37,069 bases of DNA, taken from contig CASDRU010000011.1 of NCBI GenBank assembly GCA_949283305.1, forward strand, positions 1-37,069, in the 5' to 3' direction. Made by a program: the position numbers and the translations under genes. Position 1 is the first letter of the stretch. Each line of letters starts with the position of its first letter. The notes beneath the pieces were generated by a model that worked only from the letters and a program-made list of their open reading frames with translations, searched no databases and had not been told where the DNA came from. The DNA is from an uncultured Spirochaetales bacterium. Its GTDB lineage: Bacteria; Spirochaetota; Spirochaetia; Sphaerochaetales; Sphaerochaetaceae. Positions 24,458-32,305 of the stretch are shown here, piece after piece.

Positions 24458-25053
24458 TCTGCTGCCCTTATTTTTTCAAGAAGCTCAGAATATGTGTCCA
24501 CACATTCTATATCGCTTCTTTCCTTTCTGATGTTCTCAGGAGCGCGGAACAAAACTCCCCAGTCTGCCTCATCGATCATTGAAATGTCGTTATAGCTGTC
24601 CCCGGATGCGAAAACAGAAAAGCCTATGCTCTTGAGAGCCTTCACACTCGCCTTCTTTCCATCTTCAATCCTCATCCTTATGCTTCTTATGTATCCTTCA
24701 TCATCTGTCAGAAGAGAGTTTGAGAATATTGTCGGCCATGAAAGCTTTCTCATCAGGGGAGAAGCAAACTCACAGAACGTGTCAGAAAGGATTATTACCT
24801 GGAAATTGCTTCTTAGGGCATCAAGAAAATCCTTTGCACCCTCAAGGACATCCATTTTATCTATCACATTCTGGATATCCTTCAGCCTCAGGTGATTCTC
24901 TTTAAGGATATCAATCCTGTATCTCATCAGTTTGTCATAATCAGGCTCATCCCTTGTAGTACGTTCAAGAGCCTTAATTCCAGTGTATCGGGCGAACTCA
25001 ATCCAGATTTCAGGAACAAGCACACCTTCAAGATCAAGTGTTACAATTTTCAT
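24454..25053 (-). CDS. thrH: ThrH-type HAD phosphatase/phosphotransferase
   Basis: This 199-residue HAD-family protein has motif I TLDLEGVLVPEIW (nucleophile Asp7, characteristic ThrH form DLEG), motif II ILSDT, a Lys in EDGKKASVKAL and motif III GDSYNDISM. ThrH dephosphorylates phosphoserine and can transfer the phosphate to homoserine, linking serine and threonine synthesis. The start at 25053 is set by homology; a consensus TATAAT ends 6 nt upstream. An in-frame start 36 nt further upstream adds non-family residues. Confidence 0.85.
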   Translation of the reverse strand: MKIVTLDLEGVLVPEIWIEFARYTGIKALERTTRDEPDYDKLMRYRIDILKENHLRLKDIQNVIDKMDVLEGAKDFLDALRSNFQVIILSDTFCEFASPLMRKLSWPTIFSNSLLTDDEGYIRSIRMRIEDGKKASVKALKSIGFSVFASGDSYNDISMIDEADWGVLFRAPENIRKERSDIECVDTYSELLEKIRAAE

Positions 25054-25059
25054 ATCCTG

Positions 25060-25100
25060 ATTATAGGAAAGTAGAAAGAAAAAAACCACATTGCTATAAT
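25060..25100. promoter_or_regulatory. back-to-back leaderless promoters of thrH and the DMT gene
   Basis: TATAAT on the minus strand (25065-25060) ends 6 nt before the thrH ATG, and TATAAT on the plus strand (25095-25100) ends 6 nt before the transporter ATG. The plus box is an extended -10 (TGC before it). Only 53 bp separate the two start codons. Confidence 0.6.
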
Positions 25101-25106
25101 TGACTC

Positions 25107-26003
25107 ATGTCAAAAACAATAAGCTATCTTGTCGCATTCCTGACAGGGGCCGTGATTGCCATCATGGTCGTATTCAACACAGAATTCGGTAAGCTCACTT
25201 CAAGCGAGGTTTCCCTGATTATAAACCAGATTGTGGGCATCATCACCCTTAGCCTCATAATGCTTGTTTTCAAAAAAAGTCCGGCTGTCAATCCGCAGAA
25301 GAAGGAAGCAAGATGGTACAATTACTTCGGAGGACTTTTTGGCGTATTCATAATATCTTTCAATTACCTTACAGTGACAGGGACAAATGCGACAATTGCC
25401 ATGGCAGGAGCTGTTTTCGGACAGAGCCTCATGGGCCTCGTATTTGACATGACAGGCTTCATGGGCGTAAAAAAGGAAAGACCTGACAAGAAAAGATACA
25501 TTTCCCTTTTCATCTCCCTTCTGGGAATAATAATGCTTTTCATATCAAAAGAGCATTTTAATGCACTTTATCTCATTCCCGCAGTCGCTGCAGGAATACT
25601 CACAATGATCCAGATGGTATACAACAGCCATCTTGCATCTCTAAAAGGTGCATTCTACTCAGCAAGAGTTAATGTAATCAGCGGTCTCTTTGGCTCTCTG
25701 CTCTATTCTTTCATTTTCTTTTCTGAAAGCACAGCAAAGGGATTTTCTCATTTATCCTCCACTCCGTTTTATGTGATAGTGATGGGAGGCCTTCTTGCAT
25801 GCGTTGTAGTCGTGAACACGAATATCGTGATTCCGAAGATTCCTGCAGTCTTTTCTGCTCTCCTGCTTTCTGCCGGGCAGCTGATTGCCGCAGTGCTGAT
25901 TGACTACTTCCTATATGGAATTTTCACGCTCAACCAGCTTATCGGTGCACTTGTGATACTAATTGGAATTGCAATGGGGAACATCAGGAGTCAGAAGGGT
26001 TAG
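25107..26003 (+). CDS. DMT-family transporter (YdcZ/DUF606-like)
   Basis: This 298-residue membrane protein has about ten helices in two homologous halves (first half from YLVAFLTGAVIAIMVVFNTEFG, second from AGILTMIQMVYNSHLAS). It belongs to the DUF606/YdcZ branch of the drug/metabolite transporter superfamily. The fused double-domain form may transport without a partner, unlike the short paired forms. The substrate is unknown. It overlaps the convergent AI-2E gene by 20 nt. Confidence 0.82.
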   Translation: MSKTISYLVAFLTGAVIAIMVVFNTEFGKLTSSEVSLIINQIVGIITLSLIMLVFKKSPAVNPQKKEARWYNYFGGLFGVFIISFNYLTVTGTNATIAMAGAVFGQSLMGLVFDMTGFMGVKKERPDKKRYISLFISLLGIIMLFISKEHFNALYLIPAVAAGILTMIQMVYNSHLASLKGAFYSARVNVISGLFGSLLYSFIFFSESTAKGFSHLSSTPFYVIVMGGLLACVVVVNTNIVIPKIPAVFSALLLSAGQLIAAVLIDYFLYGIFTLNQLIGALVILIGIAMGNIRSQKG

Positions 26004-27147
26004 ATCCTTCCGGCATCTCGACATCGAATGTCTCACCTTTTCCGCCCTTTCTCTTTGCCTTTCTTGCTTTCTCATCCTTTACTTCACGGAACTTTCCTGT
26101 AGAAAGGAAGACTGCTATGAACTTCACAGAAGGTATATTTGCGCAGATTATCTGGATAATGCTCGTTAAAGGAACAGCAAGGAACATTCCGAGTATTCCC
26201 CATATGTAGCCCCAGAGAGCAAGGGATATCAAAATGACAATCGGAGATATGTTAAGCTGCACGCCCTGAAGCTTCGGGTCTATTATGTTTCCCATTATCA
26301 TCTCGACCATAATCATCAGAAAAGCTATGAATATCACGGTGCCCCACTGAGGAAGGAACTGGATCACTGCCATGAGTATCGTACCGCCTGTCACCACAAT
26401 GGAACCGATTGTAGGAATGAAATTCAGGACAACTGCAAGGACTCCCCATACAAGTGCAAAATCAAGACCAGTAAAGAGAGCTACAAGATAGAACATCACA
26501 CCGCTTATAAGGGAAATCACAAGCTTCAGGAACACGTATTTCGATACCTGCCGGTTCACCCTTAAAAGCATTGTCGATATTCTCTGCGCCTTCTCAGAAG
26601 GGAATGTCTGCTGAAGCTTTGGTGAAAAACTCTTTCTCTCAAGAAGAAGGAACAGAAGATAAATGAGAACCATCATCACATCAGAGAGAATCGAGATGAA
26701 TTTTGTTGAAAACGATGCCAGGTAGCTTGTCGCAATCCCGATCCAGTCTATGTTCAGCGATGCAAGAAATGAATAGCTTTCCGGATTCTTCACATCAAAA
26801 AAGCGTGCTGCGTAGACACTCAGAAGCCTGTCAAGCTCAGCAAGGCGCTGGGCATATCGGGGAAGCCCCGAGGCCACCATGTTGACCATCTGGAAGACAA
26901 GATATGCTGCAAGAAGGAACACAGTAAGCACTATTGCCATTACGGCGATGATGCTCAGCACATTCGGGACCTTCAGGCGGTCCATATGAGATAGAATCGG
27001 GTTAACAAGAACAAAAAGAAAGACAGCCACAACAAGAGGAAGCAATATGCTCTGTGCTATCTTGAATATGGCAAGCACGAGCACGACAAGAAAGAAAAAC
27101 ATTATGCTTCTTATCTGTCCGTACCTTGCATTTCCTTCTTTTTCCAT
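25984..27147 (-). CDS. AI-2E family transporter
   Basis: This 387-residue membrane protein has the AI-2E/TqsA/PerM layout: paired N-terminal helices (about residues 14-45), a soluble segment around residues 90-140, and a C-terminal block of helices with the conserved NFIPTIGSIV and NIIDPKLQG motifs. Members export small molecules or act as Na+/H+ antiporters; the substrate cannot be told. Homology starts at the ATG at 27147; a further start 36 nt upstream is unlikely. TATGAT ends 7 nt before the chosen start. Confidence 0.85.
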   Translation of the reverse strand: MEKEGNARYGQIRSIMFFFLVVLVLAIFKIAQSILLPLVVAVFLFVLVNPILSHMDRLKVPNVLSIIAVMAIVLTVFLLAAYLVFQMVNMVASGLPRYAQRLAELDRLLSVYAARFFDVKNPESYSFLASLNIDWIGIATSYLASFSTKFISILSDVMMVLIYLLFLLLERKSFSPKLQQTFPSEKAQRISTMLLRVNRQVSKYVFLKLVISLISGVMFYLVALFTGLDFALVWGVLAVVLNFIPTIGSIVVTGGTILMAVIQFLPQWGTVIFIAFLMIMVEMIMGNIIDPKLQGVQLNISPIVILISLALWGYIWGILGMFLAVPLTSIIQIICANIPSVKFIAVFLSTGKFREVKDEKARKAKRKGGKGETFDVEMPEGSNPSDS

Positions 27148-27154
27148 ACTCAGA

Positions 27155-27196
27155 ATCATAGCCGGTATGGTCAAAAAAAACAATATTAATTAAAAT
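27155..27196. promoter_or_regulatory. back-to-back leaderless promoters of the AI-2E gene and trmJ
   Basis: The minus strand carries TATGAT (27160-27155), 7 nt before the AI-2E ATG. The plus strand carries TAAAAT (27191-27196), 8 nt before the trmJ ATG. Neither gene has a ribosome site. Candidate -35s are TTGTTT (minus, 27183-27178) and TGGTCA (plus, 27168-27173). Confidence 0.5.
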
Positions 27197-27204
27197 CTCC
27201 ATGT

Positions 27205-27960
27205 ATGGAAAACGAATATCTTGACAGGATTGAGATAGTTCTTGTCGAAACACAGGATGCAGCTAATATTGGCTCAGTATGCCGCGCAATGAAGACCATG
27301 GGAATCACGCATTTATGCCTCGTTACCAATGAGGAATATGATGAGAACCGTGTAAGAACGCTTGCCCTGCATGCTTCTGACATATGGGAGAAAAGAAGAG
27401 TTGTCAAATCGCTCAGCCAGGCACTATCTGACAGCGTGTTTTCTGTTGCTTCGACAAGAAGAAAAGGTAAATTCAGAAAACTGAGCTCATACACTCCATC
27501 TGATCTTGCAAAGAGACTCCAGACATGTGCAAACGGCAAGGTGTCAATAGTATTCGGCCGTGAAGCAGATGGGCTGAGGGATGATGAGGTGAACCTCTGC
27601 TCTTCTGTAGTCACAATTCCCACAAGCGAGCTTTTTCCTTCTTTGAATCTTGCTCAGGCAGTGCAGATTGTCACATACAATCTCTTTCTTGAATCAAAAG
27701 TGTATAAGCCGGGTCTGGTAAGCGTAAGCCACGAAAGAGTAAATGAAGTTACAAGATGCATCTCAAATAGTCTTGAGAACATCGGCTACTACAAGTGGGA
27801 TGAAGAGAAGAAATGGACAGAAATCCTCATCCGCGATACCCTTGAAAAAGCAACGCTTTCAGAAAGCGAGATAAAACGTTTTCTCAAGATATTTGAGAAG
27901 ATGGAGAAAATCAAAATATACAAGGACAGGGACAATGAGAAAATTCAAGAGCTTTCTTGA
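27205..27960 (+). CDS. trmJ: TrmJ-type tRNA 2'-O-methyltransferase
   Basis: This 251-residue SPOUT (knotted) methyltransferase has the three family motifs: VETQDAANIGSVCRAMKTMG near residue 12, VFGREADGLRDDEV near 115, and IPTSELFPSLNLAQAVQIVTYNLF near 138-160. The C-terminal extension (about 165-250) is longer than in TrmL and fits TrmJ, which methylates position 32 in the anticodon loop. It opens a trmJ-GDPD-DUF362 operon; the GDPD gene begins 26 nt inside it. Confidence 0.87.
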   Translation: MENEYLDRIEIVLVETQDAANIGSVCRAMKTMGITHLCLVTNEEYDENRVRTLALHASDIWEKRRVVKSLSQALSDSVFSVASTRRKGKFRKLSSYTPSDLAKRLQTCANGKVSIVFGREADGLRDDEVNLCSSVVTIPTSELFPSLNLAQAVQIVTYNLFLESKVYKPGLVSVSHERVNEVTRCISNSLENIGYYKWDEEKKWTEILIRDTLEKATLSESEIKRFLKIFEKMEKIKIYKDRDNEKIQELS

Positions 27961-28741
27961 TCCTCTTCCGAGAGTCTGTGCGCACCGTGGAGACAGTCAT
28001 TATTTCCCGGAAAACACAATTGAGGCATTCATATCGGCTAGCAGGATGAGCATAGACATAATCGAGACAGACGTGCATCTTACTAAGGACAACAAGATCG
28101 TGATCTGGCACGATGATACGCTGGAGCGCAATACTGATGGAAAAGGAAGAATAGAGGACCATACTTTAGAAGAGCTGCTGGAATACGATGCAGGATACAC
28201 TTTCACCAAAGACGGAGGAAAGACTTTCCCCTTCCGAGGCAAGGGCGTGAAGATAATGACTCTTGATGAGGCATTAAAGGCGTGCCCTGATGAAAGATTC
28301 AACATCGACTTGAAGACAAATGACACACGGATTGTAGATGAATACATAAAGGTCATAAGGGACAACAAGGCTGAGGACCGCGTGTGCACAGCATCCTTTC
28401 ACCTGAAGAACCTGAAGGCCATGAGGAAAAAAGCTCCTGACATGCTTACTAGCATAACGACTGTGGAGGTTGCTTGGCTTTTATTCCGCCTTTCAGTGAA
28501 TGCTCTTCCTAAGACCTTCAAAAGAAAGATAATCTTCCAGGTTCCGCTCCAGCAGGGACCTGTAAGGATCATCAGCGAGAAATTCATAAAAGAGATGCAT
28601 AAGCGCGGTGCCATCATAATGGTCTGGACTATAAACAACACTGCACAGATGGATGCGCTCTTTGACATGGGTGTTGACACGATAATGACAGATAACCCCC
28701 GCCTTCTGATTGAAAGGGCAAAGGCAAAGAACATAATCTGA
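27935..28741 (+). CDS. glycerophosphodiester phosphodiesterase
   Basis: This 268-residue GDPD-family enzyme releases sn-glycerol-3-phosphate from deacylated phospholipids. CAHRGDSHYFPENTIEAF (catalytic HRG and metal Glu), ETDVHLTKDNKIVIWHDDTLERNTDG and NIDLKT are diagnostic. There is no signal peptide, so it is cytosolic. I start it at 27935 (MRKFKSFLDPL), which lies inside trmJ, rather than at an upstream start with a basic extension out of keeping with the family. Confidence 0.86.
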   Translation: MRKFKSFLDPLPRVCAHRGDSHYFPENTIEAFISASRMSIDIIETDVHLTKDNKIVIWHDDTLERNTDGKGRIEDHTLEELLEYDAGYTFTKDGGKTFPFRGKGVKIMTLDEALKACPDERFNIDLKTNDTRIVDEYIKVIRDNKAEDRVCTASFHLKNLKAMRKKAPDMLTSITTVEVAWLLFRLSVNALPKTFKRKIIFQVPLQQGPVRIISEKFIKEMHKRGAIIMVWTINNTAQMDALFDMGVDTIMTDNPRLLIERAKAKNII

Positions 28742-28758
28742 TAAAGGAGGAGAAAAAC

Positions 28759-29862
28759 ATGAAAAGTGATGTCTACTATTCAGATCTCAGAACAGGATTC
28801 AACAACAGCCTGCTGGATAAACTTACTCGTCTGATGGAGAGAGCCGGGATTTCAAAGATTGACTTCAAAAATCATTATGCTGCCATAAAGCTCCACTTCG
28901 GAGAGCCTGGCAACCTTGCATTCCTTCGACCCAACTGGGCTAAATGTGTTGCTGATGAAATAAAGAAGCTTGGAGGAAAGCCGTTTCTTACTGACTGCAA
29001 CACTCTCTATGTAGGAGGAAGAAAGAATGCTCTTGACCATCTTGACAGTGCAAATGCAAACGGCTTCAATCCGCTTTCCACCGGCTGCCAGATAATAATT
29101 GCAGACGGGCTGAAGGGAACAGATGATGTCGATGTTCCTGTTGATGGGAATCTTGTGAAGAATGCACATATCGGAAGAGCTGTGATGGATGCGGATGTCT
29201 TTATTTCCTTAAATCACTTCAAAGGGCATGAGGCAACAGGATTCGGAGGCGCGCTGAAGAACATCGGAATGGGCTGCGGATCGCGTGCGGGAAAGATGGA
29301 CATGCACTCCCAGGGAAAGCCTGTTGTGAATCAGGATAAATGCATAGGATGCCACAGATGCGAGAAGATCTGTGCCCACTCAGCTCCTACTTTTTCTGAA
29401 AACAAGTGCACTATCGATCTTAATAAATGTGTCGGGTGCGGAAGATGCATAGGAGTATGCCCTGTTGATGCAATCAGTGAGGGAGTAAGCAACAGCAATG
29501 AGATTCTCAATATGAAAATGATGGAATATGCAAAGGCTGTCCTTACAGGCAGACCATCATTTCATATCTCTCTTGCAATCGACATATCACCAAACTGTGA
29601 CTGCCACAATGAAAACGATGCTCCAATTACTCCGAATGTCGGAATGTTCGCATCCTTTGATCCTGTTGCACTGGACCAGGCCTGTGCAGACATGGTGAAC
29701 AGGATGCCTGTGAACAAGAATACTCTTCTTGACGAGGCGGAAAGCCATACTGGAGACCACTTTCATGACGTCCATCCGGACACAAGCTGGAAACAGGGTC
29801 TTGAATATGCTGAGAAGATAGGACTGGGAACAAGGGATTACAATCTGATTAATGTTAAATAA
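28759..29862 (+). CDS. DUF362 protein with two [4Fe-4S] ferredoxin motifs
   Basis: This 367-residue protein has an N-terminal DUF362 domain (AAIKLHFGEPGNLAFLRP, LTDCNTLYVGGRKNALDH, LNHFKGHEATGFGGALKNIGMG). Inserted after it are two clusters, CIGCHRCEKIC and CVGCGRCIGVCPVDAI (about residues 195-240), then the rest of DUF362 ending SFDPVALDQACADMVNR. Its function is unknown; such proteins are often electron carriers or cluster-maturation factors in anaerobes. AAGGAGGAG precedes the ATG, 17 nt after the GDPD stop. Confidence 0.85.
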   Translation: MKSDVYYSDLRTGFNNSLLDKLTRLMERAGISKIDFKNHYAAIKLHFGEPGNLAFLRPNWAKCVADEIKKLGGKPFLTDCNTLYVGGRKNALDHLDSANANGFNPLSTGCQIIIADGLKGTDDVDVPVDGNLVKNAHIGRAVMDADVFISLNHFKGHEATGFGGALKNIGMGCGSRAGKMDMHSQGKPVVNQDKCIGCHRCEKICAHSAPTFSENKCTIDLNKCVGCGRCIGVCPVDAISEGVSNSNEILNMKMMEYAKAVLTGRPSFHISLAIDISPNCDCHNENDAPITPNVGMFASFDPVALDQACADMVNRMPVNKNTLLDEAESHTGDHFHDVHPDTSWKQGLEYAEKIGLGTRDYNLINVK

Positions 29863-29867
29863 GATAA

Positions 29868-29896
29868 GGGAGAGCATCAGCTCTCCCCTGTTTTTT
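29868..29896. terminator. terminator between the DUF362 gene and nagB
   Basis: GGGAGAGC and GCTCTCCC form a perfect 8-bp stem with an ATCA loop, followed by CTGTTTTTT on the plus strand. On the minus strand the same hairpin is followed by TTATCTTATTT, so it can also serve nagB. Confidence 0.9.
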
Positions 29897-29917
29897 CATT
29901 TTCTATTGTGCTTCTTC

Positions 29918-30727
29918 TTAAATTATGTTGGCAGGATCAAGGTTATTCTGCTCGATATCCTTGAAATACTTATATGTATCCACCTTGAGCTCGCCGCATG
30001 CAGGCTCATCACATACTATGATGGCTCTCTTATGCATCTGAAGAGCTGAGCATGTCCACATCTGGGAAACACCACCCTCAACTGTGTGGGCAAGAGCTCT
30101 TGCCTTGTTGTGTCCATTGATGAGCACGAGCACTTCCTTGCTGTCTGTCACTGTCTGGATTCCGACTGTAAGAGCAGTCGAAGGAACCTTGGAAACATCA
30201 TTGTCGAAGAATCTTGAGTTCATGACCTTTGTGTCATATGTCAGGCTCTTCACTCTTGTTCTTGAAGAAAGGGATGAGAATGGCTCATTGAATGCCAAAT
30301 GCCCGTCTGCTCCTATTCCGCCCATGAAGAGATCGATTCCGCCATAGCTCTTTATTTTCTCTTCATAGCGAGCGCATTCTGCCTCTACATCATCTACAGT
30401 GCCATCGAGCATGTTTATGTTCTCAGCAGGAAGATCGATATGATTGAAGAAATTCTCATGCATGAATGTCCAGTAGCTCTGAGGATGATTCCTGTCTAGA
30501 CCGACATACTCATCCATGTTGAATGTTACGACATTCTTGAAAGAGATATATCCGCTTTTGTTGAGCCTTATAAGCTCTTTATAGGTTCCAATCGGGGAAG
30601 AACCTGTAGGAAGTCCGAGAACAAATGGCCTTTTTTCTGTTCTTGAATGTTCCTTGATTCTCTTTGCGATGTATCTTGCTGCCCAGAGTGACAGCTTCTC
30701 ATAATCCGGCTCAATAATAACGCGCAT
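29918..30727 (-). CDS. nagB: glucosamine-6-phosphate deaminase
   Basis: This 269-residue isomerase/deaminase converts glucosamine-6-phosphate to fructose-6-phosphate and ammonia. It is near full length (E. coli 266) and very typical: [48 protein letters not shown] (catalytic His and Glu region) and GHNKARA. The allosteric site appears intact but cannot be judged fully. AAGGAGGA lies 5 nt before the ATG. A candidate -10, TAAAAT (30764-30759), lies upstream. No nagA or sugar transporter is adjacent. Confidence 0.95.
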   Translation of the reverse strand: MRVIIEPDYEKLSLWAARYIAKRIKEHSRTEKRPFVLGLPTGSSPIGTYKELIRLNKSGYISFKNVVTFNMDEYVGLDRNHPQSYWTFMHENFFNHIDLPAENINMLDGTVDDVEAECARYEEKIKSYGGIDLFMGGIGADGHLAFNEPFSSLSSRTRVKSLTYDTKVMNSRFFDNDVSKVPSTALTVGIQTVTDSKEVLVLINGHNKARALAHTVEGGVSQMWTCSALQMHKRAIIVCDEPACGELKVDTYKYFKDIEQNNLDPANII

Positions 30728-30789
30728 TATTTCCTCCTTGAGTTTATTACCATCTGTTATTTTATCCTAAGTACAGGAATTTGAAAAGC

Positions 30790-31854
30790 TTAATATGCCT
30801 TTTCGATTATTCCGGAGGCAATTATGGCATCACCGCTGTAGACAACCGCACTCTGGCCGGGAGTCAAAGCCTTTGCAGGAGATAAAAAAGTCAGGGAAAA
30901 TCCATCATCTGTTTTTTCAACATGAGCATCAATACCGGCACTTGCAGAACGGATTTTCACAGAATAGATATCCTCGTCAAAATCAAGGGATGAGACATAG
31001 TTGACATTCCTGACTTCTGCCCTGCTCTTGAATGTGTTTTCAACTGTCCCTACTACCACTGTGTTTGTCACATTGTCGATATCAACGACATAAAGAGGTT
31101 CGCTGTATGCTATTTTGAGTCCCTTTCTCTGTCCTATGGTATAGTGCCAGTATCCATCATGCTCAGCAAGAACGCGTCCGTCAGTGAAAACTATATTGCC
31201 TTTCTTATTTTCAAGCCCTATGAGGTCTGTATAATCCCCTCCATAAAAATCCTGGCTCTCCCTCTCCCCTTCCTCATGGAAGCCATATGAGACATCGATT
31301 TTCCTTATCTCATCCTTTCTGTACTCTCCAAGAGGGAAAAGGATATGAGAAAGCTGATCCTGCGACAGACGAGAGAGAAAGTAGCTCTGGTCTTTCTTCT
31401 TGTCAATTGCCTTAAGCAGACAAAACCGCCCGTTTCTCTTTTCTATTCTTGCATAATGCCCTGTTGCAAAATAGTCAAAATCAGTTTCCTCTCTTGCCTT
31501 ATCGACAAGGTATCCGAATTTTATGAGAGTATTGCACCATATGCATGGATTTGGCGTACGCGCACTGATGTATTCTGCTCTGAAATTCTCGAGCACCTTT
31601 GCCTCATACAGATCAGAACAGTCAATGACGCGGTGCTTTATTCTCAGAGCCGAGCATACCTGCTCTATCTTCTCAAGATCCTTTGTCTTGTCAGGATTAT
31701 AACAGCTGTTGGGGCTCACCGGCTCAGGATACTTCGAATCCTTTTTCCAGATGAGCATCGTAACTCCCTCAACTTCATATCCCTGCTCTTTCAAAAGAGC
31801 CGCTGCAACAGAGGAATCTATTCCTCCAGACATCCCGACAAGCACTTTCTTCAT
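30790..31854 (-). CDS. mnmA: tRNA 2-thiouridylase MnmA, variant lacking the second catalytic Cys
   Basis: This 354-residue enzyme places the 2-thio group on U34 of tRNA-Lys/Glu/Gln. The ATP-PP-loop SGGIDSSVAA (residues 9-18), YFATGHYA, DQSYFLSRL and HDGYWHYTIGQRKGL all match MnmA. The first active-site Cys lies in NPCIWCN (Cys104, Cys107). The second, normally in SQxICF, is absent here: residues 200-206 read SQDFYGG, with Tyr204 at the expected Cys. An additional Cys (104) precedes the usual one, hinting at a different Fe-S or sulphur-transfer arrangement. TATTAT lies 7 nt before the ATG. Confidence 0.87.
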   Translation of the reverse strand: MKKVLVGMSGGIDSSVAAALLKEQGYEVEGVTMLIWKKDSKYPEPVSPNSCYNPDKTKDLEKIEQVCSALRIKHRVIDCSDLYEAKVLENFRAEYISARTPNPCIWCNTLIKFGYLVDKAREETDFDYFATGHYARIEKRNGRFCLLKAIDKKKDQSYFLSRLSQDQLSHILFPLGEYRKDEIRKIDVSYGFHEEGERESQDFYGGDYTDLIGLENKKGNIVFTDGRVLAEHDGYWHYTIGQRKGLKIAYSEPLYVVDIDNVTNTVVVGTVENTFKSRAEVRNVNYVSSLDFDEDIYSVKIRSASAGIDAHVEKTDDGFSLTFLSPAKALTPGQSAVVYSGDAIIASGIIEKAY

Positions 31855-31861
31855 ATTAAAA

Positions 31862-31867
31862 ATAATA
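31862..31867 (-). promoter_or_regulatory. leaderless-type -10 of mnmA
   Basis: TATTAT on the minus strand ends 7 nt before the ATG; there is no ribosome site and no clear -35. Confidence 0.4.
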
Positions 31868-31945
31868 GCAGAAATTGAAAAACATAAAAACTGACTCTTT
31901 CAGAGCGCACATGCCTCTGTTAGAATTAATGAAAAGGAGATAGCT

Positions 31946-32305
31946 ATGGCTGAAAAGAAAACTGCAAATGCAAAAAAGGAAAGTGTTGAGAAAAAAGATG
32001 ATGTACAGCTTGAAAATGTACAGACTGAAGAAATAATCGATGTTGATGAAAGCGGGAAGGAAAGCATTCAGAAAACAAAGAACAAGAGAAAGCAGGTAAG
32101 ATATATTTTCAAGGACTCTGAGAAAGGATGGTTTGAAAAAGAAAGGGACAATGTCAGGGTCACAAAATACTACAGAACACAGAAAGAAGCTGTAGAGGCT
32201 GCAAAAACACACATAAGGAATTCAGGCATGCCCGGAAGCATAGTGATCCAGAGCAAGGCAGGAAAGATCAGGGCAAATCAGAAGATAACGACAAAGAAAA
32301 TCTGA
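31946..32305 (+). CDS. DUF2188 domain protein
   Basis: This 119-residue, highly charged protein has a Lys/Glu-rich N-terminal half (residues 1-55) and a C-terminal DUF2188-like domain (about 58-115). The domain shows YRTQKEAVEAAKTHIRN and a terminal SIVIQSKAGKIRANQ, which form the strand-helix pattern of that family. Its function is unknown; small basic proteins of this kind are often nucleic-acid or stress associated. AAGGAG lies 7 nt before the ATG. It abuts the convergent J-domain gene with no gap. Confidence 0.75.
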   Translation: MAEKKTANAKKESVEKKDDVQLENVQTEEIIDVDESGKESIQKTKNKRKQVRYIFKDSEKGWFEKERDNVRVTKYYRTQKEAVEAAKTHIRNSGMPGSIVIQSKAGKIRANQKITTKKI

